35,891 nucleotides of DNA. Source: Ichthyophonus hoferi. Lineage: Eukaryota > Opisthokonta > Ichthyosporea > Ichthyophonida > Ichthyophonidae. Within the stretch, counting starts at the first letter, position 1. Each line of letters begins with the position of its first letter. The notes under the pieces were generated by a model. That model worked only from the letters and a program-made list of their open reading frames with translations, was not told the DNA's origin and did no database searches. Shown here one piece after another: positions 23,401 through 34,460 of this stretch. Made by a program: the position numbers and the translations under genes. The stretch spans positions 134,806-170,696 of the forward strand of contig NAOQ01000047.1 in NCBI GenBank assembly GCA_002751075.1. Direction: 5' to 3'.

Positions 23401-25796
23401 CCTTTTTTAATGAATTTTCGGCATATCTGTCTGATTTGCCTTAGTGCGTTCTTTTATTATTTCCTCATTCATATACATATATACCTTCTTGGAGCATGTA
23501 ACATCTATATACAAACTATGTGTACCCATAAATAAGCCAGTCAAACAACTGAGGATTGCTTATTTTTAAATATATATATAATTTGCTCTTGAAAAACTAA
23601 TGTGGTACATGCGTGATATTTAAATTGTTATTGTGACTAAGTGCTATTATATTTTAACTACAATTAACTATATATGTTCTACGCCGTATATTCCTTATTT
23701 ATTTAAGCCGTTGTCCTTGTTTTAGTAATGTATATGATATATGATCATTTATATTTATATAATCTATTATTATGTCCATCCTTTCTTATTCCTTAGTGAT
23801 ATTGGTAGGTCTGGATTATGTTCACAGCATCCTTTTTATTGCAGAAGATTTATTGGTTTGGTCCCAGCTCCAACCAGTGTTAATTATTATTAGCATAACC
23901 ATTATACTTTGTATACTATATTACAATGGTTCACATCAGTTATATTATATCTAATTCCGGTATTAATTACTTTATTATCAGGCCTCAATGTCGAGGACTG
24001 CCTCAGGAAGATCCGTCTATTGACACTCACCTCTCTTGCTTTCAACGTGGTAGGCTGATTTCTCTACTACTCTTTTATTGTCTTTTTTATCTCTTTTATT
24101 TTTGTTGTGCGGTCATTCATATCTAGTGCCTATGTATATGTATACTCCATAGTAATGGGAGGCATATTTTCACGAGATACTATTGTAGGATGTTATGAAA
24201 GTATGTTGACGTCATGTTAGTTGTTGCGTGGTATGATGGGGTGATTAAATGTCAATATGATATTATATTATTGCTCCTAATACGTGGGTTTGTTGGACAA
24301 GCCATGTTTTATCTGTTATTTTAATAGACACTGGTTAATATTTTTAATATAATATATATAAGGTGAATATGATAGATAAAGATTTTACACAACTGGTGTG
24401 ATTAGAATACAAGGACACATTGATGACAATCAATACAATAAGATAATACCACAACTATCTATTCCGACTCATTTCTATTCTATTGTTATTCGAGTAAGTA
24501 ATTGCTGCTATATTCTTATAAGATAGGTATAAGCAGAGATAGTAAGTTTTGATCAGCGGATAATGACGCCGTATCGCGTTCTTTAGACAATTTTACTTGC
24601 TACCCAAATTTGTGACGACAAAATGTATACAGCCCAGTGCAATTTTACCCTTTCATCGCATTAAATTCACAGGTCTGCCAATAATGCAACATACTTGTTT
24701 ATTTCATCCAATCGGCCAAAAGATTTTTTTAATAGATTTTTTAACCTTTCTTTCCCTGAGTGTCCTGTTATTAAACAATCAATATATCATTGAACTAAGA
24801 ACTAGATCGTGTAATTACTTCTGCATTTGGATCTGTGTTTTCTCAACAGTCAATATAATTGCATGCCACAGTTATATGTTGTTGTATGCATACATACTTG
24901 TATTCGATTTATTCATTTCTTGATTTTTACATTGCATTATTAATAAGCATTTCAATTTAACTATTTTATATTATGTTATTTAATTTTGAACTATACCATA
25001 CTGACTACAATTGGTATAATCTTAGCGCCAAGTGTCTTTCTCTGCCGTTACCGAGGGCCTTGACATCCCCCAGGAGGAGACTGAGATCTGGATCATTGAT
25101 GCCGTCACGGCTGGCCTCATTGATGGGCGTATGGATCAAAACTCACAGCGTCTCCTTGTCAGGTTTGTGCTTCCTTATCTTGAAAACCCATTCATTTGGT
25201 TTTCAGTTTCTCTTTCTCCCCCCTGAAGCTATGTTTTCATACAATCCCTATATGTATATATCTACTTCGTACTTTTCCGGTTACTATTCGTGTAGGTAGT
25301 ATGATAATCCTAACATCATCTTCCATTCATTCAAATACATTTTATTCACACATAGGTTCTGTATACTTGCCAATATACTTATTTCCCTGGTGTATGTAGA
25401 TTGATATTTTCTTTTCTCGAACTAATCCTATTTAATATGTAGTTGCTCAAACACTTATTAAGACATCGTTAGTATATTCATGCACACGCCAGAAATAGGA
25501 AGATAGATGCTTCGCCCATTAAAATGAACTGAACACGATGGGTCTATGTGGCACGTCTTCCCTTATATACCCTCATCTACACTTTAGATTTGGAATGTGT
25601 TGTTATTATGTTACTGATACTTAAACACGTCCCGGCATCTTACAGGAAGGCAATGGGCCGCACCTTCACTGCTGAACACTGGAAATCCGTGGACGAGCGA
25701 TTGGACTCATGGGTTGAAAATATGATTGAACTCAAAAAGAGTCTTCACAATGTCAGAGACCAGAAGATTGGTATGGTACAGGACCGTCAAAACTAG
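17461..25796 (+). CDS. EIF3M: Eukaryotic translation initiation factor 3 subunit M (eIF3m), eleven exons
   Basis: eIF3m is a PCI-domain subunit of the eIF3 complex, which recruits the 40S ribosome and mRNA. Exons: 17461-17499, 18338-18485, 19236-19419, 20040-20163, 20611-20705, 21166-21244, 22135-22231, 22807-22905, 23982-24049, 25026-25162 and 25646-25796. All borders are GT/AG, all phases agree, and they sum to 1221 bases, 406 residues (human about 374). The N-terminal half is helical. RMKVLSTLYNNL matches human RLQLLSNLF, and LIADWQL matches WISDWNL. The PCI domain runs from about residue 250 to 380 and includes KIRLLTLTSLAF (human KMRLLTFMGMA), WIIDAVTAGLIDGRMDQ (human FVIDAVRTKMVYCKIDQ), then FTAEHWKSVDERLDSW. 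Exon 1 has only 13 codons. Exon 2 has two possible donors three bases apart (18483 or 18486). The first ATG of the model is assumed; a further upstream exon cannot be excluded. Confidence 0.94.
17572..17622. repeat. (ATA)n(CTA)n trinucleotide microsatellite in eIF3m intron 1
   Basis: AATAATAAT passes into TACTACTACTACTAC and then a degenerate mirror of the same triplets. Confidence 0.8.
18812..18819. promoter_or_regulatory. CRE palindrome TGACGTCA in eIF3m intron 2
   Basis: Second perfect TGACGTCA. It sits in a GC-richer piece of intron that also has GGGCGTGGCC about 30 bases upstream, which is GC-box-like. Function not shown. Confidence 0.3.
22464..22503 (+). repeat. Two perfect tandem copies of a 20-base unit
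   Basis: Unit ATCCATATATATGGTATGTG twice in a row in eIF3m intron 7. Perfect identity indicates a recent local duplication. The unit contains the palindrome CCATATATATGG, which resembles a CArG box. Confidence 0.9.
24207..24214. promoter_or_regulatory. CRE palindrome TGACGTCA in eIF3m intron 9
   Basis: Third perfect copy of the palindrome within the eIF3m locus. Function not shown. Confidence 0.25.
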
Positions 25797-27065
25797 ATTG
25801 TGATTCTCGTTTTAGCATAATTGTCTGTGTCTAGATGTCTTGCCGTCTTTATAGTAGTGGTCTTGGTACCATGCTATACCCGTACATATGATCTTTTTAT
25901 GCGTATATGGAGGATGTATATGCACATACCTCCTGGATACTAATTACATTGGCACTACTCTGCCCCTCTATCTAGATAGATTAATAAAAGAGACACATAC
26001 ATATGCAATGTCATCTTTTGAACTTTTTATGAGGATCAGTATTTAACATACCATTTTAATTGGGTATGGGGCGGTACCATATTGGGATTAAAATGGGACT
26101 AATTCTGGTTACTGTATTGTGTAATATTTGTTTAATCGTTGGGTTATCTATTAAAAAAATGGTCTGAAGACGAGCTTCCAAAACTCTGTCGGGCCAGTAC
26201 TGTGATGTACACAGTTCGACTGTGTTATAAATACAAAGGAATACTGTCAATAGTAGTTGACTGTTATGGATGTCAAACCAGCTAACCAAGTGTCGATTTG
26301 ACTTTGTGAAGGTTTGGAATAAGACAATTGAGAATATATGATATGCATTGAGCTAAACTCCAATTAATATGAAAATAATGGGCCATACATCACTGCATTT
26401 CTGAAAAGACACGTAATAAGACAAAAGGTTGTAGCTTTTAATTGTTGCGTATTATAAATATCAAAAAACCCTTTCATAACATAGCGGGTTCTTGCGAAGA
26501 TTATTCCTATATGTAGATAGAGATAGATATGGAATTATCTCTAGTGGCGATGGTATTGATAATTGATAGACATAACATAGGTCAAAAGAGGTGATTTACC
26601 AAGATTAGTCTTGTAGCATTACCACTTATTTATTGGTTAGTAATTTTTTTAAAAATTAAGTGGATTGGTGCTAGCACTCGTCAGGCGTATGTATAGTTTA
26701 GTACTTCCTTTTCTTGTTTACATAGAAACAGGCTGCATAGGAGTAGTTTCTGTTGAATTATTTCAGCTCCCTCAAGTACTAGGCTAAACTACTTTATGAT
26801 GTCTTGTCCGGGAACACAGTTTAATGTTTGTTTTACGTTGTACCTCTGAATATTTAATAGCGTTTACGACGAGGCTAAAATCGGTTTGCAAGAGTTAGAT
26901 ATTAATTAATGTTAATTAATGAATTAAATAATGTCACTAATTATATTGAATTAAGACTAAAATGTTTAATACAAACTAGCAAATGAATGATTGTAGTTAA
27001 TTTCAATAGTGTTGGTCATTTAACATTTAATCACACATAGTGCCACATGCGACTCTTTGACTCTT
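25797..27065. other. 3' flank of eIF3m, no gene seen
   Basis: Holds the likely eIF3m 3' untranslated region and poly(A) signal, then ordinary AT-rich sequence. A short hairpin-like ACACAGTTCGACTGTGTT near 26209-26226 is not part of a tRNA. Confidence 0.55.
25983..25988 (+). terminator. Poly(A) signal AATAAA of eIF3m
   Basis: First AATAAA after the eIF3m stop, about 187 bases downstream. Confidence 0.6.
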
Positions 27066-27775
27066 TATATAATCCATAAACATTACTGGGCCCATAACCC
27101 TTTCGGCATCCTTAGAACTTATAGAATCGCCATCATTGTCCACGGACATACTGTCCGTTAGCAAAATCTTCTGGACTCGAGTCTAGTCCCTCGAAACGAT
27201 TTCTGGGTACTTTTTTTTTCGCTGTCAGAGAAGATACATATCCGTTGTTTCTTCTTTCCACCCACAGATCCTAACTTAGTTGTAGTCGGAATTGCAATTG
27301 CTGACTTCCGTTTGGCTCTGGCAATGTTAGGAGTTAATACTTATCTCTTAGATGTTACCATAACGAATTCCAAATAACTAAACAAAGAAGCCAAGTCTTT
27401 GGTACCAACCTTTTCGGTTATATGGGTTGTCAAAATAAAAAAAATTGTACCAAAGACTTAGCTTCTCTGTATTTATTTGGAATTCGTTATGGTAACATCT
27501 AAGAGATAAGCATCAACTCCTAACATTACCAGAGTCCAGCGGAAATCAGTAATTCCGACTACAACCAAGTTAGGATCCGTGAGTGGAAGAAGAAATAACG
27601 GATATTATTTCCTTTGACAACGAAGAAGTACGCATAAATCTTTTCGAGGGATTGGATTCGAGTTCAGAAGATTTCGCTAACGGACAGTCTATGTCCGTCA
27701 ACAGTGATAACGATTCTAATAGTTCTATAGACTCCGACAGTTCCCTATTATGGAACATCAATAAGGATTAATACT
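27066..27775. repeat. Long imperfect inverted repeat (foldback structure)
   Basis: The left arm, about 27066-27408, is the reverse complement of the right arm, about 27444-27775, with a spacer of about 35 bases. The central 250 bases of each arm match at roughly 85-90 percent by eye, with a few small indels; similarity falls toward the outer ends. A run including GAATTCGTTATGGTAACATC is identical in both arms. Both arms carry a copy of an acidic Ser/Asp/Asn-rich reading (EEEITDIISFDNEEV in the right arm, 27583-27771), so a coding fragment seems to have been duplicated head-to-head. It could be a worn DNA-transposon piece or a hairpin-templated duplication. No family recognised. Confidence 0.8.
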
Positions 27776-28990
27776 ATATATTATACTTGTTGAATATAGT
27801 TATAATATACAATGTGAACGAAACGGATTGGCAGTCTCTTAATCAAATGAGCAAATTATGCTAGGCTATTAGTATCCTGGCTTAATTATTTAATTAAATG
27901 GTCTATATTGCCTTTATTCAAATGGGATCTTCTAAGCTCCAAGTTGTGACTCTTAATGAAGCTACTCATCACAGATTTGCAGGCTTTAGAGGGTAGGGTA
28001 ACAGGAGCTTAATATATATACATATACATATATATAATACATACATACTGTCTTAGGTAATTATCACGTTTTTAAGGTAAGTATTAGTTATAGTTCGTAC
28101 GTGTGCACTTAATCTAGATTGTTAAACTCCATGATCAACGCTGTAATATCAGTGCAAAAGGAATCTGGGTCCTATTTCTGTATGTGTTTTTAAAGAAAAC
28201 ATTCTATTGCAACATATTAAAAGTAAGGCAAAATACGTATGCCCATGGATGGATTAAAAATAAAAAGTATATGTAGAGTTTATATATGCAATGACAACGT
28301 ATAAAACACTGCGTAATATAAATTCAAATCTGCTCTAAATGCAATATATATACTATAGCCCCAGCATATGGATTGTAAAATCACTTTAATTAATGCAAGC
28401 ATGAATAACAGTCTTTTTTACGAAAATATAATATGCTTTCTTAATATATTTTATGTTATTATATACATTGTATTATATAGCAATTACTGCAAATGTGCTA
28501 ACAAAAGATGAAATTATAGAATTATAAATACACTGTATAATAAGAATACACGAACCCCTCATCATTTACTCCTACTTCACTTTTAGGTACCATGTTACCT
28601 GGTCATATACCAGTCATATTAACGCATTAAATTCCGATAAAGCATAATTTTAGTTATCACTTATCATCCTAAATACTGTGAACATTGTATTTTAGTTAAA
28701 ACCTTTCTAATTCTTTATTTATTAAATAATTAAATAGCGCATTTAATAAGAAAAATTACTTACAAAATTTAGAGACCAAATCCCACTAGATGGTAATACT
28801 AGAAGATTTGATCTTAGTTAAGTCCACTTACATGAATGCGTAGTGTACGCAAATGATTTTGATATATACAGTTACAGTTGTTTTGTTTCTACACGATATA
28901 TATATATTATCACAGTGATATATCATGCCTAGTCTATATTATTAGGCAGTCCATATCCTATCATATACCTATACCATACTAGACACTAAA
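27776..28990. other. Intergenic region downstream of the arrestin gene
   Basis: AT-rich, no gene seen. It should hold the arrestin 3' untranslated region. A minus-strand AATAAA lies at 28714-28719, some 270 bases after the stop, and is a plausible poly(A) signal. Confidence 0.5.
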
Positions 28991-31900
28991 TCAGAGATCT
29001 GCATATGACGGAGGTTGAGAGGTACTGGAGTCATTCCTTTCAAGATGAGCCCGTGGCATTATGGAATCTTGTTTCTCAAGGCTCAATCTACCTAACTTGG
29101 TATATATAGGAGGTGAATCAAACACAGGTATTGCCGAGAAATGTGCAGTGTTGAATTGTGCGGCCGTCTCACCTGGCTGTCCGTTTATACTTTCCTCTGG
29201 TTCCAGGTGACCATCCTCGGGCTGGTCGCTCAAAGTAAATGGAAGGAGAGCGACTAGCTTCTTCCCTCCCTTAATTTTCAATTTTACCTCTACAAGATAC
29301 CTCACCGTATGCACTAATACCTCGTTCATATCTTGATAAAACAGTGTTGGTGCTAGTAACACTAGCCCCGGGTCTTTGTTGTTTTTGGTAGCATTGGACA
29401 TTTCATCTGAATCAACTATCGGGTCCTCCAATCCAAGGACCTCAGCTGCGCAAATAGAAAAACGACCCATAGAGCTAGTAGATCCGCGAGCACTGCGAGA
29501 GCTACGCGAGGCCATTTCTGCCATTTGAGTAGCACTTAGTTTCCCGGCATCACTACTACGAGCTGAATTGGCTCTACTTTGACTACGCATATTGAGAGGT
29601 GTAGATAATGTAAATGAGCGAGTGGTAGTGGGGGAGGACCGTGAATGTGAAGGGGCAGGTAGACGGGAAGGGGTGTATAGTCTGGACCGTGTGGCAGTAG
29701 GGGGGCTGGAAGGTGCGCTTGACGGGTTTGACTGGTATCTGAGAGGTAGGGGCTTATCAGTCACACTAGTCCCTCTAAGGGCCATATCTTCAGTAATTCT
29801 TCTAAGGGCTTCCGTGGCAGCATCAGAACTACTACTTCCAATATTGGTAGGAGGGGTGGAAGGAGTAATACGGTGGCCTACATGTGAGGGTGTAGTCTCG
29901 CCTGGCACACGCTCCCTCTCCCTCTCCCCCTCCCCCTCTACGATTTCTCCTATATCACTCCCACCCCTAGGCTCTTCATCCATCGCTACCGTTGTCACAG
30001 TGTATTCCTCTGCATCTTCTACCTCCGCCTCCTCTACAACCTCTGCTACCTCAGGCCTAGGAGGACTAGAGTCTTGTTCATCCATACCATCCCGTTCGTG
30101 ACTGGCCCGAGGCGACCGTTCCTTCCTTTCACTCACCAGATAAGGGGGTACTATAACCGGACGGTAGTCCTTTGAGCCTAAAAACCTAGGCATAAGCACA
30201 AAGGTTTCAGATACACACTGTCCTTTCTCAATAGGACAGTTCCTCAGTGATTTACTCTCATCAACCTTTCTAGTCCTTTCGGAGGTAGCAACCATAGCGG
30301 CACCTAAGGTACTAATCTGGTAGATAGCCACACATATACTCTTTACATCCACATAGCTGTGATTGCGTACCCTGACATGTACTATTACATGTTCCCCGCG
30401 TTCAAACACATTCTTAGCTAGAGAGGTTTCAAGGTATAACATTTTCTCTTTACGGAATAGAGTGGAAAGTGAGCATGCCATCTTCGCATGTGGAGTGAGC
30501 TCTGGTTGTGGGCGAAAAAGGGACCCTTTTCTAAATTCTTCCTCGCATATTAAAAATGATCCGATCTGAGGGAGTGGTAAAAAGTTATAAGTTATAAGGT
30601 ATAAGCAACTGGTGAGAGAATACCACACATGTTTCTCTTTCTATTTCTGTTTGGTTTGTGGTATGATATGCACAGTAACATATTGCTGTATATCACGCAC
30701 ATACACTAACACAATACTACATCCATACCCTCCTCCTGCCACACTATCAAACTCACCTATATACACACTCTAATCCATAACTCTTGGTAAATAATTTTGA
30801 TATTCAACTCAACTCTACTAACAACCACTATTTCACAAAACCATAAGCAAAAAAAGATTAAACTTTTAAATATATATCTATTGCAAAACAATAATTTTCA
30901 AAAACGTTCTCCCACAATAACAAAATATTAATCAACAGCTACTAGTATGTATCCCATGTATATATGTATATATATATACCCACAGTGCCTATACAACCAT
31001 ACCTTATTATTGTGTACAAACATACTTCAAAAAAAAAAATAACGCAAAACAACACCCTGGCGGCATTCTTTAGCAGAGATAATCAATTATTAATTACTCG
31101 TAATATCCTTCTCATGCATACATACATAAATACATACATATATATACCCACAGCACATACACATACACCATCCTACCCAACCCTACCTTGCCGTTTTTAA
31201 ACGTAGTGTATATTTTAATCTTGACACACCAAACAATCCGAGCCTTTATAGTCGCAGCCCCTACGAGATTACATACAGATCCAGGTAGGTTTTCTGGTAG
31301 AGTGAACAAGAATTCAAACTTGGACTGTCCAGCTTCCAAATCCATATCTCTTGCTAGTGTTTTAGACTTCCTGTATAGACTCTCGCTCCATAATGCCCCT
31401 CTGTCATCTTCCCCCACAGAACAGCATTGTATACGGGCCCGTAGAAATAGAACGTGTATAGGTTTAACAAGGTTGGTAGTAAAAGTACCAATAACTGTGG
31501 ATAGAAGGTGGGAGAGGGAGTGGTCAGCATTCCATGTAATGTGTGGCTTTATATTATAAAACAATAATAGTAACATGTATTAGTACATACAGTTGTGGGT
31601 ATTTCAAATATCAATTATCTAATTGGTTTATGCCTAGTTTAGCTATATAGTTTCATGCCTACTTACACTACCAAGTATATCATGGTATATAATACAGGTA
31701 TATATACAGTACATAACAAAATCTTAAACCCAATTAATAATCAAGTTCTCATAGCAACAAGGGTATTCCTTCCTAGCCAATCATACAGTTTTTCTAATTT
31801 TCAACCATATGAAATCTTAGCCACCAATATCTTTTCATTGGGTGTTTATCGGTAACACGATAATATCCTATCTATATCTATCATTGTAATAGATAAATTA

Positions 31901-32916
31901 TACTATATCATTACATATAATCTAGGTTGTCATCATAGAAATAAACACATGTTATACTATAATTACACAGATCATATTACTACGCCATCTCACTTTAATA
32001 GTACGCTGTATTTTATAATAAAGTAGATAATAACCAGTGTATATGATACCTTATATGACTCCACATAATATAATATATCATACTATTTTCTACTATACTC
32101 TACTATATCATATTGTACTATACTATATATATACCATATTATACTATATCTTACTATACTGAACTATGTCATACAAGCCTTTCTATAACGATAAATAGTT
32201 AAAAATGCACATCTATATATGCTTCTAACTCAATCAAATTGCCTTTTACACCTCCTGTAATTTGAATAAGTAAACAGGGAGTTTATAGTTTTGATTTATA
32301 AAGTTGAAAGAATGATTGTTCAAACGAATTTTTCAAGTACATTAAAAGGTATAAATATAATATATAATATATAGTACCTCGACTGGGAATCAACAGGACT
32401 ACTATAATTCCGATACATATTTTGGCATAGCTGACAAAAATGCGCTAGAATATATCGTTTAGAAGGTAATAATGCATGTTATATGTATATATGCTTGTGT
32501 GTGTAATTATGAAACAATAAATATACTAATAATATAGCAGGGAAATAAACCCAACAATCTTAGGTGCAAATACAAGATGCCAGATATGCTGGACAACTTA
32601 CGCAAAATGACGAAAGATTACCAAAAAAAAAAAAAACTTATACGTGCGTATATAGTAAACGTACGCAAAGTCCTTCTCAAAAATACCAAGTACTCTGTCT
32701 AATAAATATATGCAAGTACTTATATATCACGAATATATTTCAGTATAAAAAGTAAAATATAACATACACACGTCAATTACCATCTTCATTGTCAAAATAA
32801 GTTTTGTTTTTCGTGAACGACACATTGAAGGTGGCTTTTGGTGTGAACATGTCCTTGAACTCTCGGTTTTCGTGTCTCAATTCTTCAATAAGCGCATCTG
32901 CCATATTATCACCCAT
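28991..32916 (-). CDS. Alpha-arrestin (ARRDC-like) with PPxY motifs and a split C-domain, about five exons
   Basis: Alpha-arrestins are adaptors that link membrane cargo to NEDD4-type ubiquitin ligases. Firm exons: 31546 to 31187 (120 codons) and 30565 to 28991 (524 codons and stop), joined in phase 0. The first gives the arrestin N-domain (PHITWNADHS, LEAGQSKFEFLFTLPENLP, a signature of the fold). The last gives the C-domain start (KMLYLETSLAKNVFERGEHV). After about residue 128 of the last exon comes a Glu-, Ser- and Pro-rich stretch of about 270 residues; the fold resumes at HTVRYLVEVKLKIKGGKK. Two PPxY ligase-binding motifs follow, PPIY and PPSY, the latter four residues from the end. Probable upstream exons are 32916 to 32781 (ATFNVSFTKNKTYF, first beta strands) and 32254 to about 32211 (GGVKGNLIELEA, phase-compatible). 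One short exon before PHITW appears to be missing from my model. Confidence 0.85.
32044..32170. repeat. Imperfect ATACTATATCAT simple repeat in arrestin intron
   Basis: About 125 bases of TACTATA/TATCATA variants, like those at 502-768 and 13935-14345. Confidence 0.7.
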
Positions 32917-33865
32917 GGTTGCTGTTTGTGTGTTTGATTTGTCGTTGCTGTTTGTGTTTGTGTATTATACTACCTCTTTATACTTTTCAGAAAGGTTTAT
33001 AAAGTTATATAGTTTATATAGAAAAACAATACAGAACCAATACAAACCAATACTACATACAATAGGTAGTGGAAATTACAGGAAAAGCGTACAAACTATG
33101 GAAGCTTCGTGGTTTAAAACGTTTTAACCAGTTATTATAAACCCAAAAAGGTTTAATTTTAAATATTCTGATTTTACTGGCTACTCTATCTATGATAAGT
33201 TGTAGTAGCATACATTATAACTATATTTTGACTGTATTTGTATTATTTTTGTGTTACTTTAAAAATATTATAAAGCAAGTGTAATTTAAAGAAATAGTAC
33301 ATATTTTTTCACATTCTTTAATGTATAATATTGTGCCTAAGTCTCTTTCCCTATAGGGCTTGAATTATTTTGGTTCAATATCTTAATTAAAAACCAATAG
33401 GAACATACATATATAAGTTATTTATTTGGTGTAAATACAGAAGCCAATCACAGGCATGAAGTAATATGATAACATTGTATAAAATCAATTATATCAAGGG
33501 TGAACAATGTATGGAATTTTTATGTCCCCAAAATATGAGATTTCATTGGCTACTATTACAAATTCATGTTCATAGTTCGCTAAATTATTAGTCTTTTTTG
33601 GCCACGTGTTAAAAATACAAGTTAACAAGGCAACACACTTAACAATAAAGTAATAACAAAGTAATCACAAGTAAACAGTTCTTATAAATACAAATTAAGA
33701 GGTTCAAATACCGAGTGAAATTTTTTTTAAAACTTATTTTAGATATTGTAATGACTAAGAACTCAGAAATTATTCGTATAAGGTTGGTTTGTTTATTTAA
33801 ACATTCGTGCGTGAATTTTTAGCATAATGTTAATCAATTAATTACATTCAAAGATAAATATAGGG
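32917..33865. other. 5' flank of the arrestin gene
   Basis: AT-rich sequence upstream of the proposed arrestin start. A CACGTG E-box lies at 33603-33608. No other gene or clear core promoter is seen. Confidence 0.45.
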
Positions 33866-34460
33866 TTTTCCGAGCTTTAACGACAGTTTCCCATGCTTCA
33901 ACAACAGTTTCCCATGCCTTAATGACCTTTTCCCAGGCTTTAGCGACATTAAAGTATGAAAACATTAAAAATTTTTTTTTCGAAAATCAGTTCATGAGAA
34001 TTTTTTTTTTTTTTTTTTGGATTTTTCTTTAGCAATTTTCTTCAAAGATTTCTTCGGCTTTTTTAAATATTCTTTCTTAACGGAAATGAGAGGGAAAATG
34101 TTGAAAATCAAGATAATAATTCCAATACTGTAAGACAGCGTAGGAAAATTTTCGATGCAACCAGACAAATAATTATCATTTACCATTACAATCTTCGTTA
34201 GATTGTAATGGTTATTACACGGGAATGCTCGGATGCATACGTCAGTCTTTCGTAAACGAATCTATTCTTGAACAAAATTTATTCCATTAAAAAACTACTA
34301 TTCGCTTTTTTATAAACTGATTTTCAACAAAATTATCATTTTAATACTTTAATGTCGCTAAATCTTGGGGGAAATGTTGTTAAGTCTGGGAAACTGACGC
34401 TAATGTTTGGGGAAAATAATGTCGTTAATGCTTGGGAAACTGTCGTTAAAGGTCGGAAAC
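33866..34460. mobile_element. Non-autonomous foldback-type DNA element with subrepeated inverted ends
   Basis: The left end (33866 to about 34005) is the reverse complement of the right end (about 34300-34460). Each end is built of four tandem units of about 21-23 bases. Left units: CTTTAACGACAGTTTCCCATG (33875-33895), then 33896-33916, 33917-33937 and 33938-33958. The right end has the same units in reverse with the GTCGTTAA and TTGGGAAACTG motifs. Beyond the subrepeats both ends share GAAAATCAGTT. The roughly 300-base middle holds poly(T) runs and a perfect hairpin and encodes no recognisable transposase; the Lys-rich minus-strand frame there is a poly(T) by-product. Long ends made of tandem subrepeats are typical of foldback elements and some MULE-type MITEs. 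I could not settle the target-site duplication. Confidence 0.8.
34182..34212. other. Perfect 12-bp hairpin inside the foldback element
   Basis: ACCATTACAATC (34182-34193) and GATTGTAATGGT (34201-34212) are exact reverse complements separated by seven bases. Confidence 0.85.

Noticed and set aside
24597-24923. 108-codon plus-strand frame in eIF3m intron 9
   Set aside because: No homology or codon signal; it lies between two well-supported exons of the same gene.
29592-30101. 169-codon plus-strand frame
   Set aside because: It is the antisense shadow of the low-complexity insert in the arrestin exon.
31188-31559. 123-codon plus-strand frame
   Set aside because: It is the antisense shadow of the arrestin N-domain exon, whose minus-strand translation shows clear arrestin motifs.
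32400-32465. Possible arrestin exon between an ATTCTAG acceptor and a CGAG/GTACTA donor on the minus strand
   Set aside because: None of its frames resembles an arrestin strand and the segment at 32254 fits better in phase and sequence.
32804-33127. 107-codon plus-strand frame
   Set aside because: It overlaps the probable first arrestin exon in antisense and has no recognisable motif.
33690-33730. GGTTCAAATACC, resembling a tRNA T-loop/B-box
   Set aside because: No matching acceptor stem, anticodon arm or A-box at the right spacing.
33992-34186. Lys-rich minus-strand frame in the foldback element
   Set aside because: Its basic C-terminus is a translated poly(T) run and no transposase motif is present.
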